Assembly (NCBI RefSeq): GCF_030503875.2
Contig: NZ_CP129968.2
Span: 3,188,001-3,252,000 of the forward strand
Length of the DNA stretch: 64,000 nucleotides
Direction of reading: 5' to 3'
Source: Marivirga arenosa
Lineage (GTDB): Bacteria > Bacteroidota > Bacteroidia > Cytophagales > Cyclobacteriaceae
The position numbers and the translations under genes are program-made. Positions 1 to 10,395 of the stretch are shown in pieces. Positions within the stretch are counted from its first letter, which is position 1. Each line of letters opens with the position of its first letter. The notes under the pieces were generated by a model, which saw only the letters and a list, made by a program, of their open reading frames with translations, was not told where the DNA came from and did not search any database.

Positions 1-2863
1 CATATAATTTTAAAATATTACTATTCCCTGAATTCAAACGGCTAGCTTCTACTAAAATTTCATAAGCTTTTTCTAAATTCTCCTTTTTATTAAAATACTT
101 AGCACTTAAAATAACTGCGGACTCAAAAAATGCATTCTCATGACCTAGCTTATTCATCACTTTATCTAATGATTTTCTATCATTAGTATTTTTCAATTTA
201 TAAGCTTCCCACACTAATTTATAGTTATAAGGATAAACTTGTAATTTAGACTCCTGTACTTGATTAACCAAACTCTCATCATCAGTAAAAGTAACTAAAA
301 GTGCGATTAAGTTATTTTTATATATCGATAAGCCTTCTTCACTAATTGGTATATTCAAATTCTGCAATATATCCTTAGCTTGCTTGAATCGAGCATTTTT
401 GATATGAGATTCAGCTTCATTTAAACGTAATAAGGATAAGAATGGAGAATTAGTTAAGCTATTTTTAATTGAATCAATTGATTCTTGTTGTAATGAAGTA
501 TTAGTTTTCAACCACAAGTATTTAAAACTATCAGGTAATTGGTCTACATTTCCCAATAGCATTTGATAAAGTGGGTCATTATCTAATAAATCATCAGAAA
601 TAGACTCCGCATTTACTTGTTTTTGATACAATTGAGCCGCTTCAAATAGTTGTTGATTCAAAATTAAAGCTATTGTTCTATACGTATTGGCTTTACTCAT
701 TTTTAAATCTGCTGCTTTAGCAAAATGATTTTCTGCTTCACTGTAAGCCTTTTGATCTAAATACCATAATCCATGAAGTAAATAATAAAAGCCGGCATCG
801 GCAATATTTTCATTTTCTAGTTCATAAATGTAACTATAAGCATCATTTATTTGACCAGAATAATTTAAACGAGCTGAGGAAACATATTTTAAAGATTTTG
901 CGAAATCCTTATTCTCAGCTTTACTAATCAACCAGTTGATTGAATCAGAACTGAATGGTCTATTTTCGATCGTTTTATTTAAGGATTGATTAAAAATTAA
1001 AGAAAAATCATTGTAAGTTAAAACTTCAGGCATTTCAGAAGCTGAAAGTACAACAGTGTCAATATACTTTCGCTTTCTATTTGCTAAAGCAAAGTAATTA
1101 GCCTTATACGGGATACTTTTTTCATTTAAAATACCAGTTTCAGGTAAATCTTCGTCAATACCTTTTTTAGTGAATAAAGCCAATCTATTTACACTAGACA
1201 CTTCTTCAATTTCACTATCTGAGGCAGCTCTATTTGCTGCATCAAAATAAATAAAGGAGGAGTCGGTTTTATTAAGACGTTCGTAAACTAAGCCTCTCAT
1301 GTTATGCAAATATGCATTATCGGGAAAGTCTTTTTGAGCCTCTTCTAACGTAAATAAGGACTCGAATATTAAATTTGCATTTAATTGCGCTTGCACTTTA
1401 TTCAAATACGCTTGAACACTCGGTCTTTTATAATTTGCTTGTGAAAAATAAGATGATGCTTCCGCCCAGTTTTTCTTCTCATATTCACTTTTACCTATCT
1501 CAAAGTTATGCTTGTGAGAAGTTACCGCATATTGTCTTGCAATTTTATAAGTAGTGAGAGCTTTCTCCTCCTCTCCTATGTATTCATAATAATCTGCAAG
1601 GCCATTATAATATCCTGATATTGCCTGATAGTAAGGTAAATAAGAAACTCTTAAAATTAACACTGCAACAATACCAAAACCAACCGCTCTAACCAAATTG
1701 TAAGGAATATTAACTGGTCTGAATACTACTGGATATATCCCTAATCCAGAATTTAGTAATGCTACAAAATTATAGAGGACATAAAAGAAAAATAAAACGC
1801 CAAATCCAATATGAGAGAAGATGATCATATCTTCAAAAGTATCAATCAAGGGATCATTTCCAGTTCTAAAAATCCAGATCAAGACAGCAAAAGCCATAAT
1901 TCCCATGGCTAAATACACATATCCACCTAGTGGCCTGAATATTAATTGCTTTTCAATTAATTCGCTTCTTTTTCTAAATCCCCAAATCCCTAGTATTGCA
2001 GATATTCCTAGAAGTAGGAACTCATCCAAATAAATAATTTCAATACTGAGCAAGCCATCATTTTTAGCAAATGTTAAGCCTACATAAATTAAATAGAGCA
2101 TTGAAATGATGATGAAGTGCACTAAATTTGAACTACCATCTCGATTCTTCTTTGCTGCCAACAAGTAAAGAATATGTAGAATTATATCATAAGCTACATT
2201 GAAAATAAAAATGATAGCAAGTATCACAGGAACTATAATACCATGATGAGTAATAAATACTATTGGTGCTTCTACGGTTGAAGCTGTATTAATCAAAATC
2301 AATATTGCAGTTAATAAAACTGCAAAAAATAACCATCTTTTAAATAAACTAGCTTCTTCATTAAAAGCATGAAAGTAATAACCCACTGCTAAAATCAGAG
2401 TTACAAAAACGAAAGTAAATAACTGATTTTCAACACCAAACAATCCGAGGAATTGTATTTTCAGTGTGATAATCCATATCACAAAAACTGATTGAAGAAT
2501 AATAAACCACCATCTGCTTAGGTATGTTGAAGCGGTCATTAGGATAGAAAAAGCTAAAAATATTATAGCTGTTAATAGATAGGTATCTGATACTTGAAAG
2601 CCATTTCCTAATGATAAAAAAGATTGAAATACTATATAACTTCTGGCTGGAACCGCTAAGTCAAATACAAAGTTATGTACGTTTTGTAATGACAATTCTA
2701 TACTTTGAGTCTTTCTTACCACTTCTTTAGGAAAAGCTATATCATAGCTATTCACCTGAGAGTAAAAACTAAAAGCCATTGTAATGACAAAAAGAAAAAG
2801 GAGCACCTGATAAATGCTCCTGTATTTATTTCTCCAGTTTTTCCAAAAATTAATATTATTCAT
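1..2863 (-). CDS. Large multi-pass membrane protein with C-terminal TPR-like region (3' end outside window)
   Basis: About 954 codons are open from an ATG at 2863 to the window edge, so the C-terminus is missing. The N-terminus has a short basic stretch and then a hydrophobic segment at about residues 13-31. Further hydrophobic segments occur down to about residue 400. The remainder is hydrophilic and helical, with repeated motifs of TPR type (for example YEKKNWAEASSYFSQA and KAYSEAENHFAKAADLK). The likely topology is a membrane-embedded N-terminal half carrying a large TPR scaffold that binds other proteins. I do not recognise a characterised homologue. It starts 7 bases after the gatC stop codon, on the same strand, so it may be the last gene of a plsC-gatC transcript. 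Confidence 0.75.
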   Translation of the reverse strand, partial: MNNINFWKNWRNKYRSIYQVLLFLFVITMAFSFYSQVNSYDIAFPKEVVRKTQSIELSLQNVHNFVFDLAVPARSYIVFQSFLSLGNGFQVSDTYLLTAIIFLAFSILMTASTYLSRWWFIILQSVFVIWIITLKIQFLGLFGVENQLFTFVFVTLILAVGYYFHAFNEEASLFKRWLFFAVLLTAILILINTASTVEAPIVFITHHGIIVPVILAIIFIFNVAYDIILHILYLLAAKKNRDGSSNLVHFIIISMLYLIYVGLTFAKNDGLLSIEIIYLDEFLLLGISAILGIWGFRKRSELIEKQLIFRPLGGYVYLAMGIMAFAVLIWIFRTGNDPLIDTFEDMIIFSHIGFGVLFFFYVLYNFVALLNSGLGIYPVVFRPVNIPYNLVRAVGFGIVAVLILRVSYLPYYQAISGYYNGLADYYEYIGEEEKALTTYKIARQYAVTSHKHNFEIGKSEYEKKNWAEASSYFSQANYKRPSVQAYLNKVQAQLNANLIFESLFTLEEAQKDFPDNAYLHNMRGLVYERLNKTDSSFIYFDAANRAASDSEIEEVSSVNRLALFTKKGIDEDLPETGILNEKSIPYKANYFALANRKRKYIDTVVLSASEMPEVLTYNDFSLIFNQSLNKTIENRPFSSDSINWLISKAENKDFAKSLKYVSSARLNYSGQINDAYSYIYELENENIADAGFYYLLHGLWYLDQKAYSEAENHFAKAADLKMSKANTYRTIALILNQQLFEAAQLYQKQVNAESISDDLLDNDPLYQMLLGNVDQLPDSFKYLWLKTNTSLQQESIDSIKNSLTNSPFLSLLRLNEAESHIKNARFKQAKDILQNLNIPISEEGLSIYKNNLIALLVTFTDDESLVNQVQESKLQVYPYNYKLVWEAYKLKNTNDRKSLDKVMNKLGHENAFFESAVILSAKYFNKKENLEKAYEILVEASRLNSGNSNILKLY

Positions 2864-2870
2864 AAGGTAA

Positions 2871-3164
2871 TTATTCAATTACTTTTGGTACTCTAATATA
2901 GTTAGCATCCTTTTTAGGAGCATTTTTTAATCCTTCTTCATGAGAAAGTTGATTTTTTACTTTATCATCTCTCATTTGATTATCTTCAAATGACATAGAA
3001 TCTAATGGTTCCACATTATCCGTATCTAACTCTTGAAGTTTCTCTACAAAAGAAAGCATATTATTCATGTCAGCAAGCATTTTATCCTTTGAATCTTCCT
3101 CAAATTCTAATCTCGCTAAATGTGCTATTTTCTCTAATGTTTCTTTATTGATACTCATACTCAA
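2871..3164 (-). CDS. gatC: Aspartyl/glutamyl-tRNA(Asn/Gln) amidotransferase subunit C
   Basis: This 97-residue protein has the usual GatC length and layout. The N-terminal helix contains IAHLARLEF, followed by a central segment (LSFVEKLQELDTDNVEPLDS) and a C-terminal stretch ending near YIRVPKVIE. GatC stabilises the GatA-GatB complex that amidates mischarged Glu-tRNA(Gln) or Asp-tRNA(Asn) in the cytoplasm. gatA and gatB are not in the window. The start at 3164 lies inside the end of plsC (20-base overlap). A second in-frame ATG two codons later would shorten the overlap. The overlap suggests translational coupling to plsC. Confidence 0.93.
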   Translation of the reverse strand: MSMSINKETLEKIAHLARLEFEEDSKDKMLADMNNMLSFVEKLQELDTDNVEPLDSMSFEDNQMRDDKVKNQLSHEEGLKNAPKKDANYIRVPKVIE

Positions 3165-3888
3165 TTTGAGTTTTTAATTCTTCAGAAATAATATCATAAA
3201 CCTTTTCTTTTAACGCTGGTACATCCTCCATATTGAGCCCCTCGGTAGAAATTGGTTCATGATAAACCATCCTCATTTTTCTTCTTGAAATCAATGGAAT
3301 TTTTTCGTCTGGTAAAATTATCCAATTATCTGGAAGCGTCACAGGTACAATTGGAATTTGTTTTATAATTGCTGCTCTAAACGCACCATCTTTAAATCGA
3401 GCCATTTCAGGAATTTTCCTTGACAAAATCCCACCTTCAGGAAACATTACTAAGGATCGATCCTCTCCCATTTTTTTTAATGCTAATTGAAATGCTTTGT
3501 AGGAATGCGTTTTACTTGCCCTATTTACCGTAACATGCAGCTTCTTAAACATATAACCGAATAAAGGTATTTTAGCTAAAGAACTTTTGCCTACATACAC
3601 TACTGATTGAGGGGCAAAACCAAAGCTTACAATATCCAATAATGAAAAATGATTTGCACAATATACATATTGCTGCTTTACATCAATATATTCTTTTCCC
3701 TTAAATTCTTTTTTAATCCCTACTAAAAACAATGCGATATTCGCCCAAATTCTATTGACAACGATACAATGACGATGCCAATTTTTATTGAAAATTATAA
3801 TCAAATAAAAAGGAAATAAGATTATGAATAATCCTACAAAAACAATTGCACACCAAAAAGTGTATATTTTCTTTAAAAAGTTTCGCAT
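3145..3888 (-). CDS. plsC: 1-acyl-sn-glycerol-3-phosphate acyltransferase
   Basis: The 247-residue protein has a hydrophobic N-terminus (about residues 11-33) and the acyltransferase motifs in order. The HX4D motif is NHFSLLD (H80, D85), the phosphate-binding motif is FPEGG at 149-153, and motif IV is IVPVTLP at about 180-185. It acylates lysophosphatidate to phosphatidate at the inner membrane during phospholipid synthesis. FPEGG replaces the commoner FPEGT, a variation seen in this superfamily, so a different lysolipid or aminolipid acceptor cannot be excluded. The gene overlaps gatC downstream, and its start is only 22 bases from the divergent DUF429 gene. Confidence 0.88.
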   Translation of the reverse strand: MRNFLKKIYTFWCAIVFVGLFIILFPFYLIIIFNKNWHRHCIVVNRIWANIALFLVGIKKEFKGKEYIDVKQQYVYCANHFSLLDIVSFGFAPQSVVYVGKSSLAKIPLFGYMFKKLHVTVNRASKTHSYKAFQLALKKMGEDRSLVMFPEGGILSRKIPEMARFKDGAFRAAIIKQIPIVPVTLPDNWIILPDEKIPLISRRKMRMVYHEPISTEGLNMEDVPALKEKVYDIISEELKTQIEYEYQ

Positions 3889-3910
3889 GCGTAAAGGCTA
3901 AAATTAGCAA

Positions 3911-4690
3911 ATGACAAAAGAACTAAAAAATCAGGAAATATCCATTGGCTGGGATGTTGGTGGTTGGAGTGGAAAAAATCATGGACTTTGTATTTTAGAA
4001 ACATTTAATGGTGAATTAAGGCTTACTATGGCTGAAAAACTCACTATTTATGCAATAAAAGAAGAAATTGAAAAAATTATAGCAGAAAAATCGGATACAC
4101 ATAAAATTACACTAGGAATTGATGCTCCCCTACAGTTTCCAAAATTATTTCAAGAAATAATAAAAAGTAATCCCATTAATATTTTCCAATCTAATCCAAC
4201 TCAAAAGGAAAATCCTATTGCTTGGAGGCAAACTGACTTATTTATTAAAAAAGAATTTGGGAAAACTCCATTAAGTCCATCCTTTAGTTTTTTAACTAGC
4301 AATGCTACCGTTGCCATTACCCTATTAGGTGAATTAAAATCAAAAGGAATAGATTTATCTATTTTGCCCTTTGATAAAATCAGCTCTATAAATGCAATTG
4401 AGGTTTATCCAGGACTATTGAAGAGCAAAAAGATCAAAAGTAGTTTAGCATTTAATGTTTATCAGAAGATTTTAAGGGATAGCCAGTTTCAAAATATAGA
4501 AGGTTTTGAGTATTATTTTGGTGAGGCTAAAGTAAAAACAGATGTTGCAGACGCGGTAATATGTGCCTTGTACGGATTGGGTTTAAATGGCCATATAAAA
4601 TCCATTCCTAATCTTGAAACAACCATTCCTTCTAAATACCTTGATATCTGCAAAAATGAAGGTTGGATTTATCATCCAGTTATTTCTTGA
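3911..4690 (+). CDS. DUF429 family protein (RNase H-like fold)
   Basis: The 259-residue protein opens with IGWDVGGWSG and has a second acidic motif in LGIDAPLQFP and a third near the end in DVADAVICALYGLG. These spaced aspartates are the pattern of DUF429, a family predicted to adopt an RNase H-like fold and to act as a nuclease. No biochemical role is established that I can name. There is no signal peptide, so the protein should be cytoplasmic. Its last 19 bases overlap the end of the convergent MATE gene. Confidence 0.7.
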   Translation: MTKELKNQEISIGWDVGGWSGKNHGLCILETFNGELRLTMAEKLTIYAIKEEIEKIIAEKSDTHKITLGIDAPLQFPKLFQEIIKSNPINIFQSNPTQKENPIAWRQTDLFIKKEFGKTPLSPSFSFLTSNATVAITLLGELKSKGIDLSILPFDKISSINAIEVYPGLLKSKKIKSSLAFNVYQKILRDSQFQNIEGFEYYFGEAKVKTDVADAVICALYGLGLNGHIKSIPNLETTIPSKYLDICKNEGWIYHPVIS

Positions 4691-6036
4691 TTAAATTTAT
4701 GTGCTAATAAACGGGTTTTATTATTAAACCTTACAAATAAAATTATAGCCGTTACACTAAGTCCAATTAATAAACCATACCAAATTCCTTTTTCCTGAAA
4801 ATCAAAAACAAAAGCTAATAAGTAACCTGAAGGGAGTCCAATCACCCAATACGCCATAAAGGTAACAGCAGTAGGTAATTTAACATCCCCCATACCTCTT
4901 AATGCGCCCAAACCTACTACCTGAATACCATCAGATAGTTGAAACAAAGCAGCTATGATTAACAATGATGAGGCGATTTGAATTACACTTTGATCTGAAG
5001 TATATAGAAAAGGCAGTAAATCATTCAAGCTCATGAAAAGAATTCCAGTAAAACTCATGAAAATTATAGCCATCAAAAAACAGGTGAAAGCAGCAATTCT
5101 CAAGGTAGGAATATCTCTTTGTCCTAATTGATTGCCAACTCTTACTGTTGCTGCTGCTGAAATTCCCGTTGCCATCATATAACTTATAGAAGCTAAATTC
5201 ATTGCTACTTGATGAGCAGCCAATGGCGTGGCTCCCATCCAACCAATCATAACAGCCGCTGAAGCAAATGCACCTACTTCAAATATATACTGAAAACCAG
5301 TTGGGACACCAAGATTTAACAATTGTTTGAATGATTTTTTATTCCAAACTGTAACTTTAAAATGTGTCCAATACTTTTTAAATTGATGGAAATATAAAAC
5401 AAATATAACCATTCCAATTGCCATCAAAACTCTTGATATTAAGGTAGCCCAACCAGCTCCTACCAATCCTAATGGTTCAAATCCAATTTTCCCAAATATT
5501 AAAATATAATTTAAAATGATATTAATGACGTTTGCGGACAAAGTAATATACATAGCCTGCTTTGTCATAGATAAGCCTTCTGCAAATTGCTTAAAGGTTT
5601 GAAAAATCATAAAAGGAAGCAAAGAAAATCCTATTATGGCAAGATAGGGCTTAGCCAATATAATAACCTCTTTAGGCTGATTAAGAATATCTAATATATA
5701 GCCTCCAAATAATAATAAAATGAAAAGAAGTAATCCAAATATAAAATTGATCACGAAACTGTGCTTTAAAAACCGCATTGAAGCCCTATGGTTTCCTTCT
5801 CCGTCTGCTTGAGCTACCAAAGGTGTTAATCCAAAAGAAACGCCAATTCCAAACATCATCGTAACACTAAAAACAGCATTCGCTATTGATACCGCTGCTA
5901 GCTCATTTGTACCTACTCTCCCAACCATAACAGAATCAGCCGCTCCTACTAAAACATGGCCCAATTGGCTCAAAACAACAGGATAGGCTAGTAAATAGTT
6001 GCGCTTGAAGTGTTCTTTAAAATCTCGAGCTTTCAT
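4672..6036 (-). CDS. MATE family Na+/H+-coupled multidrug efflux transporter
   Basis: The protein is 454 residues long, the usual MATE length, with about twelve hydrophobic segments arranged as two homologous halves. Typical MATE sequence is seen in the first half (YPVVLSQLGHVLVGAADSVM) and in the second (GVPTGFQYIFEVGAFASAAV, then LAAHQVAMN). It would export cationic drugs or metabolites across the inner membrane in exchange for Na+ or H+. A promoter -7 box lies about 20 bases upstream, so it is probably transcribed alone. The substrate cannot be deduced. Confidence 0.92.
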   Translation of the reverse strand: MKARDFKEHFKRNYLLAYPVVLSQLGHVLVGAADSVMVGRVGTNELAAVSIANAVFSVTMMFGIGVSFGLTPLVAQADGEGNHRASMRFLKHSFVINFIFGLLLFILLLFGGYILDILNQPKEVIILAKPYLAIIGFSLLPFMIFQTFKQFAEGLSMTKQAMYITLSANVINIILNYILIFGKIGFEPLGLVGAGWATLISRVLMAIGMVIFVLYFHQFKKYWTHFKVTVWNKKSFKQLLNLGVPTGFQYIFEVGAFASAAVMIGWMGATPLAAHQVAMNLASISYMMATGISAAATVRVGNQLGQRDIPTLRIAAFTCFLMAIIFMSFTGILFMSLNDLLPFLYTSDQSVIQIASSLLIIAALFQLSDGIQVVGLGALRGMGDVKLPTAVTFMAYWVIGLPSGYLLAFVFDFQEKGIWYGLLIGLSVTAIILFVRFNNKTRLLAHKFNQEITG

Positions 6037-6054
6037 TCAATTCAATTTGGAACG

Positions 6055-6062
6055 CAAAACTA
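6055..6062 (-). promoter_or_regulatory. Promoter -7 box for the MATE gene
   Basis: On the minus strand the sequence reads TAGTTTTG, a perfect match to the Bacteroidetes primary-sigma -7 consensus TAnnTTTG. It lies about 19 bases before the MATE start. No clear -33 TTTG is visible at the expected distance. Confidence 0.5.
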
Positions 6063-6157
6063 AGCATATAAAACTGTATTTAAGGAAGAAAATAAAGAGG
6101 AATCCATAATATTTTTATTATCTTTATCTTATATTTTTTTGTAATAATTCAATTACT

Positions 6158-9100
6158 ATGCGCTCATTAAGTATATTTCTAAACTTTATATTTTTTACTA
6201 TTCTGGTTTCCTCAATTCAGATTAATTGTAGCCTAGGTCAAAGTGTAAAAAAGTATAATAAATACATAGAAAAAGCAGCAAAAAGCTTTGAAAAAGGTAA
6301 GTATGAAAAAGCACTCAGCCTTTCAAAAAAGCTTGAGCAGAAAAGCACAGAGAAATTTGGCAATCAAAATCAATTTATAGCGGTAGCTAAACTTAAACAA
6401 GCAAAATACAATTGGGCCTTAGGTCAATTTACTAACTATTATAAGCTAAATGATGAAGCCGTTGAAATCAGCAAAGCAGCAAATGGTGACAACTCTATTA
6501 GCCATGGAATCAATTTGATTGATGCTTCACAAAATATGGTGAATTATGGTAATTATGTTTTAGCCTATGATTACTTGATTCAAGCAATTGAAATATTTGA
6601 AAAATCACCTGAAGCTGGAGAAGCTTATATGAGTGATTTAAAACTCAGAAAAGCAGAAATATTAACAGCAATTGGACAATACAATCAAGCATTGAAATTA
6701 ATTAATCAGGAAGAGCCCTTTTATTTACAAAGAACCTTAAATAAAGAGGGTAATGTTAATAAGGATGAATTAGAAAGACGGTATCAAGATGCTGCAAGGC
6801 TTATCACTTTAAAAAGTAACGTTTTAAGACATAAGGGAGAAATCAGACGAGCTGATTCTGCTTTTTCTGTTGGTGAGAACTGGATAAAAGATAAGCTCAA
6901 TAGAAGAAATAAATATTTTGCAGAACACCTTTATCTGTTTGCAGAGTTCTTGGAAGAAAATGGAACTAGAGAATTACCATTTAGCTACTATAGTGATGCT
7001 TACGTTTTTTCTATCTCGTCAAATGGAGATCACCATCCTCAAACCTTAAAATATTTAGAAAAGTTAATTATAAACACAATTAATGAAGATAACATCAATA
7101 GAGCATTAGCCTACTATAAAGATTTAGATAAAATATTAAAATTAAATTTTGAAAAAAGCAGTTCTCATTTTGTAAAGCTTGCTTCCATCTCATTTATATC
7201 TGATCTTAAAAAAGGGAAAATAGAAAAAGTTGAAAAAGCAGCTCAAAAGCTTACTGAAGATAAAAATTTACTTCCCTCTGATCATCCGATTAATATAGAC
7301 TTGCTATATACTTTGAAAGATGTGGCAAGTGCCAAGAATCAATATCAAAATGCCCAACAGTATCTAAAAGAAATTGTAAAATTAAAATCACAATTATACG
7401 GAGATACAAGTATAAACACTGCATTAAGTAGAATTGACTTAGCTCATCATTTATTAGACTATAGTGATAATTTTGAAGAGGCAGTTGGGATTTATGAAAG
7501 AGAATTTTTCGGAAAAGTAGAGAATGAAATCACATCTAAACATTATAAATATGTTCCACTCTTGAATCACCTTGCTTCAGCATATCAAATTGATGATGAT
7601 TATGAAAAAGCTTCAAAAATGTTGGATGAAGCGCTTTTAGTGACAAGAGAAAAATATGATAATCAAGATATAGATTTTGGAAAAGAATTGAACCTGATTG
7701 CAGACCTTCAAATAAAAATTGGAGAGTATGAAAAAGCAGGTGAAAATATAAATGAATCACTAAAAATTTTAGAAAACTTCAATAGTGATTTTAATATAGT
7801 ACATTATATAATGGCGCTAGAAACCTATGCGAAATTAATGTCTATAAAAGGTTTCTTTGATGAATCAGAAGAGGCTTTAGAACTTTCCCAAAAATTATAT
7901 TCAAAGTCAGTCCCTAGTCCGGAATATAATCCTTTGACTTCTTCATTAGAATTAGCTTCTGTTTATATGCAAGTTGGTAAATATTCAGAAACTGAAGAGA
8001 TTTTAACTCCAGCTTTAAAGAATTATGTAGCGCTTTATGGAAAAGACAGCAGAAAACTAATACTCCCTTTGACTGATTTTGGTAGACTGGAGCTCATTAA
8101 AGGAAACTATACCAAAACCGAAGAATTAGCGAGAAGAGCCTTAGAAATATCTGAGAAGATTTTCGGAATAGAATCTACTAAAAATGCACCTGCTGTATTA
8201 TTGTTGGGTGAGTTATACGAAACATTAGGTGATTTCGACAAATCTGAAGAATACTATAGTAGAGCTATTACTATTTTAGAAAAACAGTTTGGAAGAGATC
8301 ATGTGGATGTAGCAACAACTATTTCAAAATTGGCAATCGTAATGTTTTATGAAGGAGGCGAAGAAAATGATGATGAAATCCAAAAGCTACTATTTGAAGC
8401 GAAAGAAATTATTGGAAAAAGATTTTCAACAAAAAGCCCTCTTTATGCTGATTTATTAAAAGACATGGCTCGTTTCTTCATATCCGAAAATAAGCTAGAT
8501 GAAGCCCTAGATTATTTAGCTCAATCCGAAGAAATATGGATTGAAAAGGCAGGAAGAAGAAATAACATTAAAGCAGCAGATATACACATTTTAAGAGGTG
8601 ATATATATTATAAACAAAGAAAATGGAGAGAAGCTGAAAATGAATATGAAGAAAGCCAAAAAGTAAATGAAAAATTCTTTAACGATAAGCACCCAGAATA
8701 TGTAAAAGCTACTTCAAGATTGAGTAAGGTTTACTTTATGAACGGTGATGAAAGAAAAGCAAAGCAATACATTGATGAGGTAATGCTTAATTACAATCGA
8801 TTTATTAAAGAATATTTCCCTGCCTTAAGTGAAAGAGAGAAGACAAAATATTGGAATACTATTAAAAATGACTACAACTACTTTAATACCATTGCTTTAA
8901 AATTTTATGATCGCTATCCAGAAATGATTGAATCAGTGTATAACAATGCACTTAAAACAAAAGGATTATTGTTGAGCAGTTCTATAAAGATGCGAGAAAG
9001 AATTCTTAATAGTAATGATTCCACACTTAAACAGCAATATTTTGATTGGTTAGATAAGAAAGAACTTCTATCTAATGCCATTTCTATGAGTTCGGAACAA

Positions 9101-10387
9101 CTGGATAATGAAGGTATAAATGTAGGACAGCTATCAAGAGAAGTAGAATTAATTGAAAAATCATTAAGTCAGCAGTCGGATTTATTCAGTGAAGGTATAA
9201 CGCAAGAAGATCTTGATTGGAAAAAGATTAGACAGACTTTACAGCCTAATGAAGTAGCAATTGAAATGGTAAGATTTAGATATTTCGACCATTATGTTAC
9301 CGATTCTGTTGTTTATCTTATGTTAATTCTAAAAAATGACACAGAAAGTAAGCCTGAATATGTAGTGATGGAAAATGGAAATGATATGGAGTCCAAATTT
9401 TTCAACAACTACAGAAATGCTATTAAATACAGAGTAAAGGATAGCTTCTCGTACCGTAATTTTTGGGAACCAATTGAACAAAAAATAGGGGAAAATAAAA
9501 CAATTTATATTTCAGCTGATGGTGTTTATAATCAAATAAACCTAGAAGCTATTCCTCTTCAAAATAATCAATACTTGATTGATAAAGCTAACATAGTACT
9601 ACTTAGCAATACCAAAGATTTGTACCTAAAAAAGTCTGAAAAAGAAAATAATCAAGAACAAAAATCAGCTCTCTTATTTGGTGATCCAAAGTTTTATATA
9701 GCCTCTAGAAATGACTACATAAGTGAATTTAGATCTGGAGCTACTCAAATAAGTGATTTACCGGGAACCCAAAAAGAAATTAATGCGCTAACAGAATTAT
9801 TCCAGAAAAATGGATGGAAAACCTCAAGATATACTAAAACAGAAGCTGCGGAAGAAACCGTAAAGAATACCAAAAGCCCAAATGTATTTCATATTGCAAC
9901 CCATGGATTTTTCACTGAAAAAGAAGATCGAAATCCGGATAATAGTTTTGAAAATAATCAAATGAATCAAAACCCGTTACTTAATACAGGCTTAATGCTT
10001 AAAGGTTCTGGAGATTTATTAGCTAAAACAAGATATAACTACAATTTAGAACCCGGTATTTTAACGGCTTATGAAGCCATGAACCTTAATTTTGATAAAA
10101 CGGATTTAGTCGTTTTATCGGCTTGTGAAACTGGGCTTGGTGAGGTACATGGAGGCGAAGGAGTATATGGATTACAAAGATCCTTCTTAGTAGCAGGAGC
10201 TGAAACTCTTATCATGAGTTTATTCAAAGTTTCAGATGAAGCCACACAAAAATTGATGGTTTCATTTTATGAAAAATGGCTAGAAACTGGTGATAAAAGA
10301 AATGCTTTTATTGATGCTAAAAAGGAAATCCGTAATGAATACAAAGACCCAATTTACTGGGGTGCATTCGTTATGATTGGGTTATAA
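6158..10387 (+). CDS. Exported TPR-CHAT domain protein (predicted caspase-like cysteine protease)
   Basis: This 1409-residue protein starts with a signal peptide (about residues 1-28, cleavage probably near SLGQ). Some 900 residues of helical tetratricopeptide-type repeats follow, with recurrent patterns such as GEYEKAGENINESLKIL and GDFDKSEEYYSRAITILEKQ. The C-terminal third is a CHAT domain. Its His-Gly motif is HIATHGFF (catalytic H1249) and its Cys motif is LSACETGLG (C1323), followed by the typical GAETLIMSLFKVSDEAT region and an end of the form WGAFVMIGL. Both catalytic residues are intact, so it is predicted to be an active peptidase in the periplasm or at the cell surface, with the TPR array as sensor or substrate platform. 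No neighbouring gene suggests a defence role. Confidence 0.9.
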   Translation: MRSLSIFLNFIFFTILVSSIQINCSLGQSVKKYNKYIEKAAKSFEKGKYEKALSLSKKLEQKSTEKFGNQNQFIAVAKLKQAKYNWALGQFTNYYKLNDEAVEISKAANGDNSISHGINLIDASQNMVNYGNYVLAYDYLIQAIEIFEKSPEAGEAYMSDLKLRKAEILTAIGQYNQALKLINQEEPFYLQRTLNKEGNVNKDELERRYQDAARLITLKSNVLRHKGEIRRADSAFSVGENWIKDKLNRRNKYFAEHLYLFAEFLEENGTRELPFSYYSDAYVFSISSNGDHHPQTLKYLEKLIINTINEDNINRALAYYKDLDKILKLNFEKSSSHFVKLASISFISDLKKGKIEKVEKAAQKLTEDKNLLPSDHPINIDLLYTLKDVASAKNQYQNAQQYLKEIVKLKSQLYGDTSINTALSRIDLAHHLLDYSDNFEEAVGIYEREFFGKVENEITSKHYKYVPLLNHLASAYQIDDDYEKASKMLDEALLVTREKYDNQDIDFGKELNLIADLQIKIGEYEKAGENINESLKILENFNSDFNIVHYIMALETYAKLMSIKGFFDESEEALELSQKLYSKSVPSPEYNPLTSSLELASVYMQVGKYSETEEILTPALKNYVALYGKDSRKLILPLTDFGRLELIKGNYTKTEELARRALEISEKIFGIESTKNAPAVLLLGELYETLGDFDKSEEYYSRAITILEKQFGRDHVDVATTISKLAIVMFYEGGEENDDEIQKLLFEAKEIIGKRFSTKSPLYADLLKDMARFFISENKLDEALDYLAQSEEIWIEKAGRRNNIKAADIHILRGDIYYKQRKWREAENEYEESQKVNEKFFNDKHPEYVKATSRLSKVYFMNGDERKAKQYIDEVMLNYNRFIKEYFPALSEREKTKYWNTIKNDYNYFNTIALKFYDRYPEMIESVYNNALKTKGLLLSSSIKMRERILNSNDSTLKQQYFDWLDKKELLSNAISMSSEQLDNEGINVGQLSREVELIEKSLSQQSDLFSEGITQEDLDWKKIRQTLQPNEVAIEMVRFRYFDHYVTDSVVYLMLILKNDTESKPEYVVMENGNDMESKFFNNYRNAIKYRVKDSFSYRNFWEPIEQKIGENKTIYISADGVYNQINLEAIPLQNNQYLIDKANIVLLSNTKDLYLKKSEKENNQEQKSALLFGDPKFYIASRNDYISEFRSGATQISDLPGTQKEINALTELFQKNGWKTSRYTKTEAAEETVKNTKSPNVFHIATHGFFTEKEDRNPDNSFENNQMNQNPLLNTGLMLKGSGDLLAKTRYNYNLEPGILTAYEAMNLNFDKTDLVVLSACETGLGEVHGGEGVYGLQRSFLVAGAETLIMSLFKVSDEATQKLMVSFYEKWLETGDKRNAFIDAKKEIRNEYKDPIYWGAFVMIGL

Positions 10388-10395
10388 GTAAATGA

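Noticed and set aside
7536..7760. Antisense open frames of 60 to 110 codons inside many genes.
   Set aside because: They mirror codon bias in AT-rich coding DNA, have no conserved motif and lie wholly within well-supported genes.
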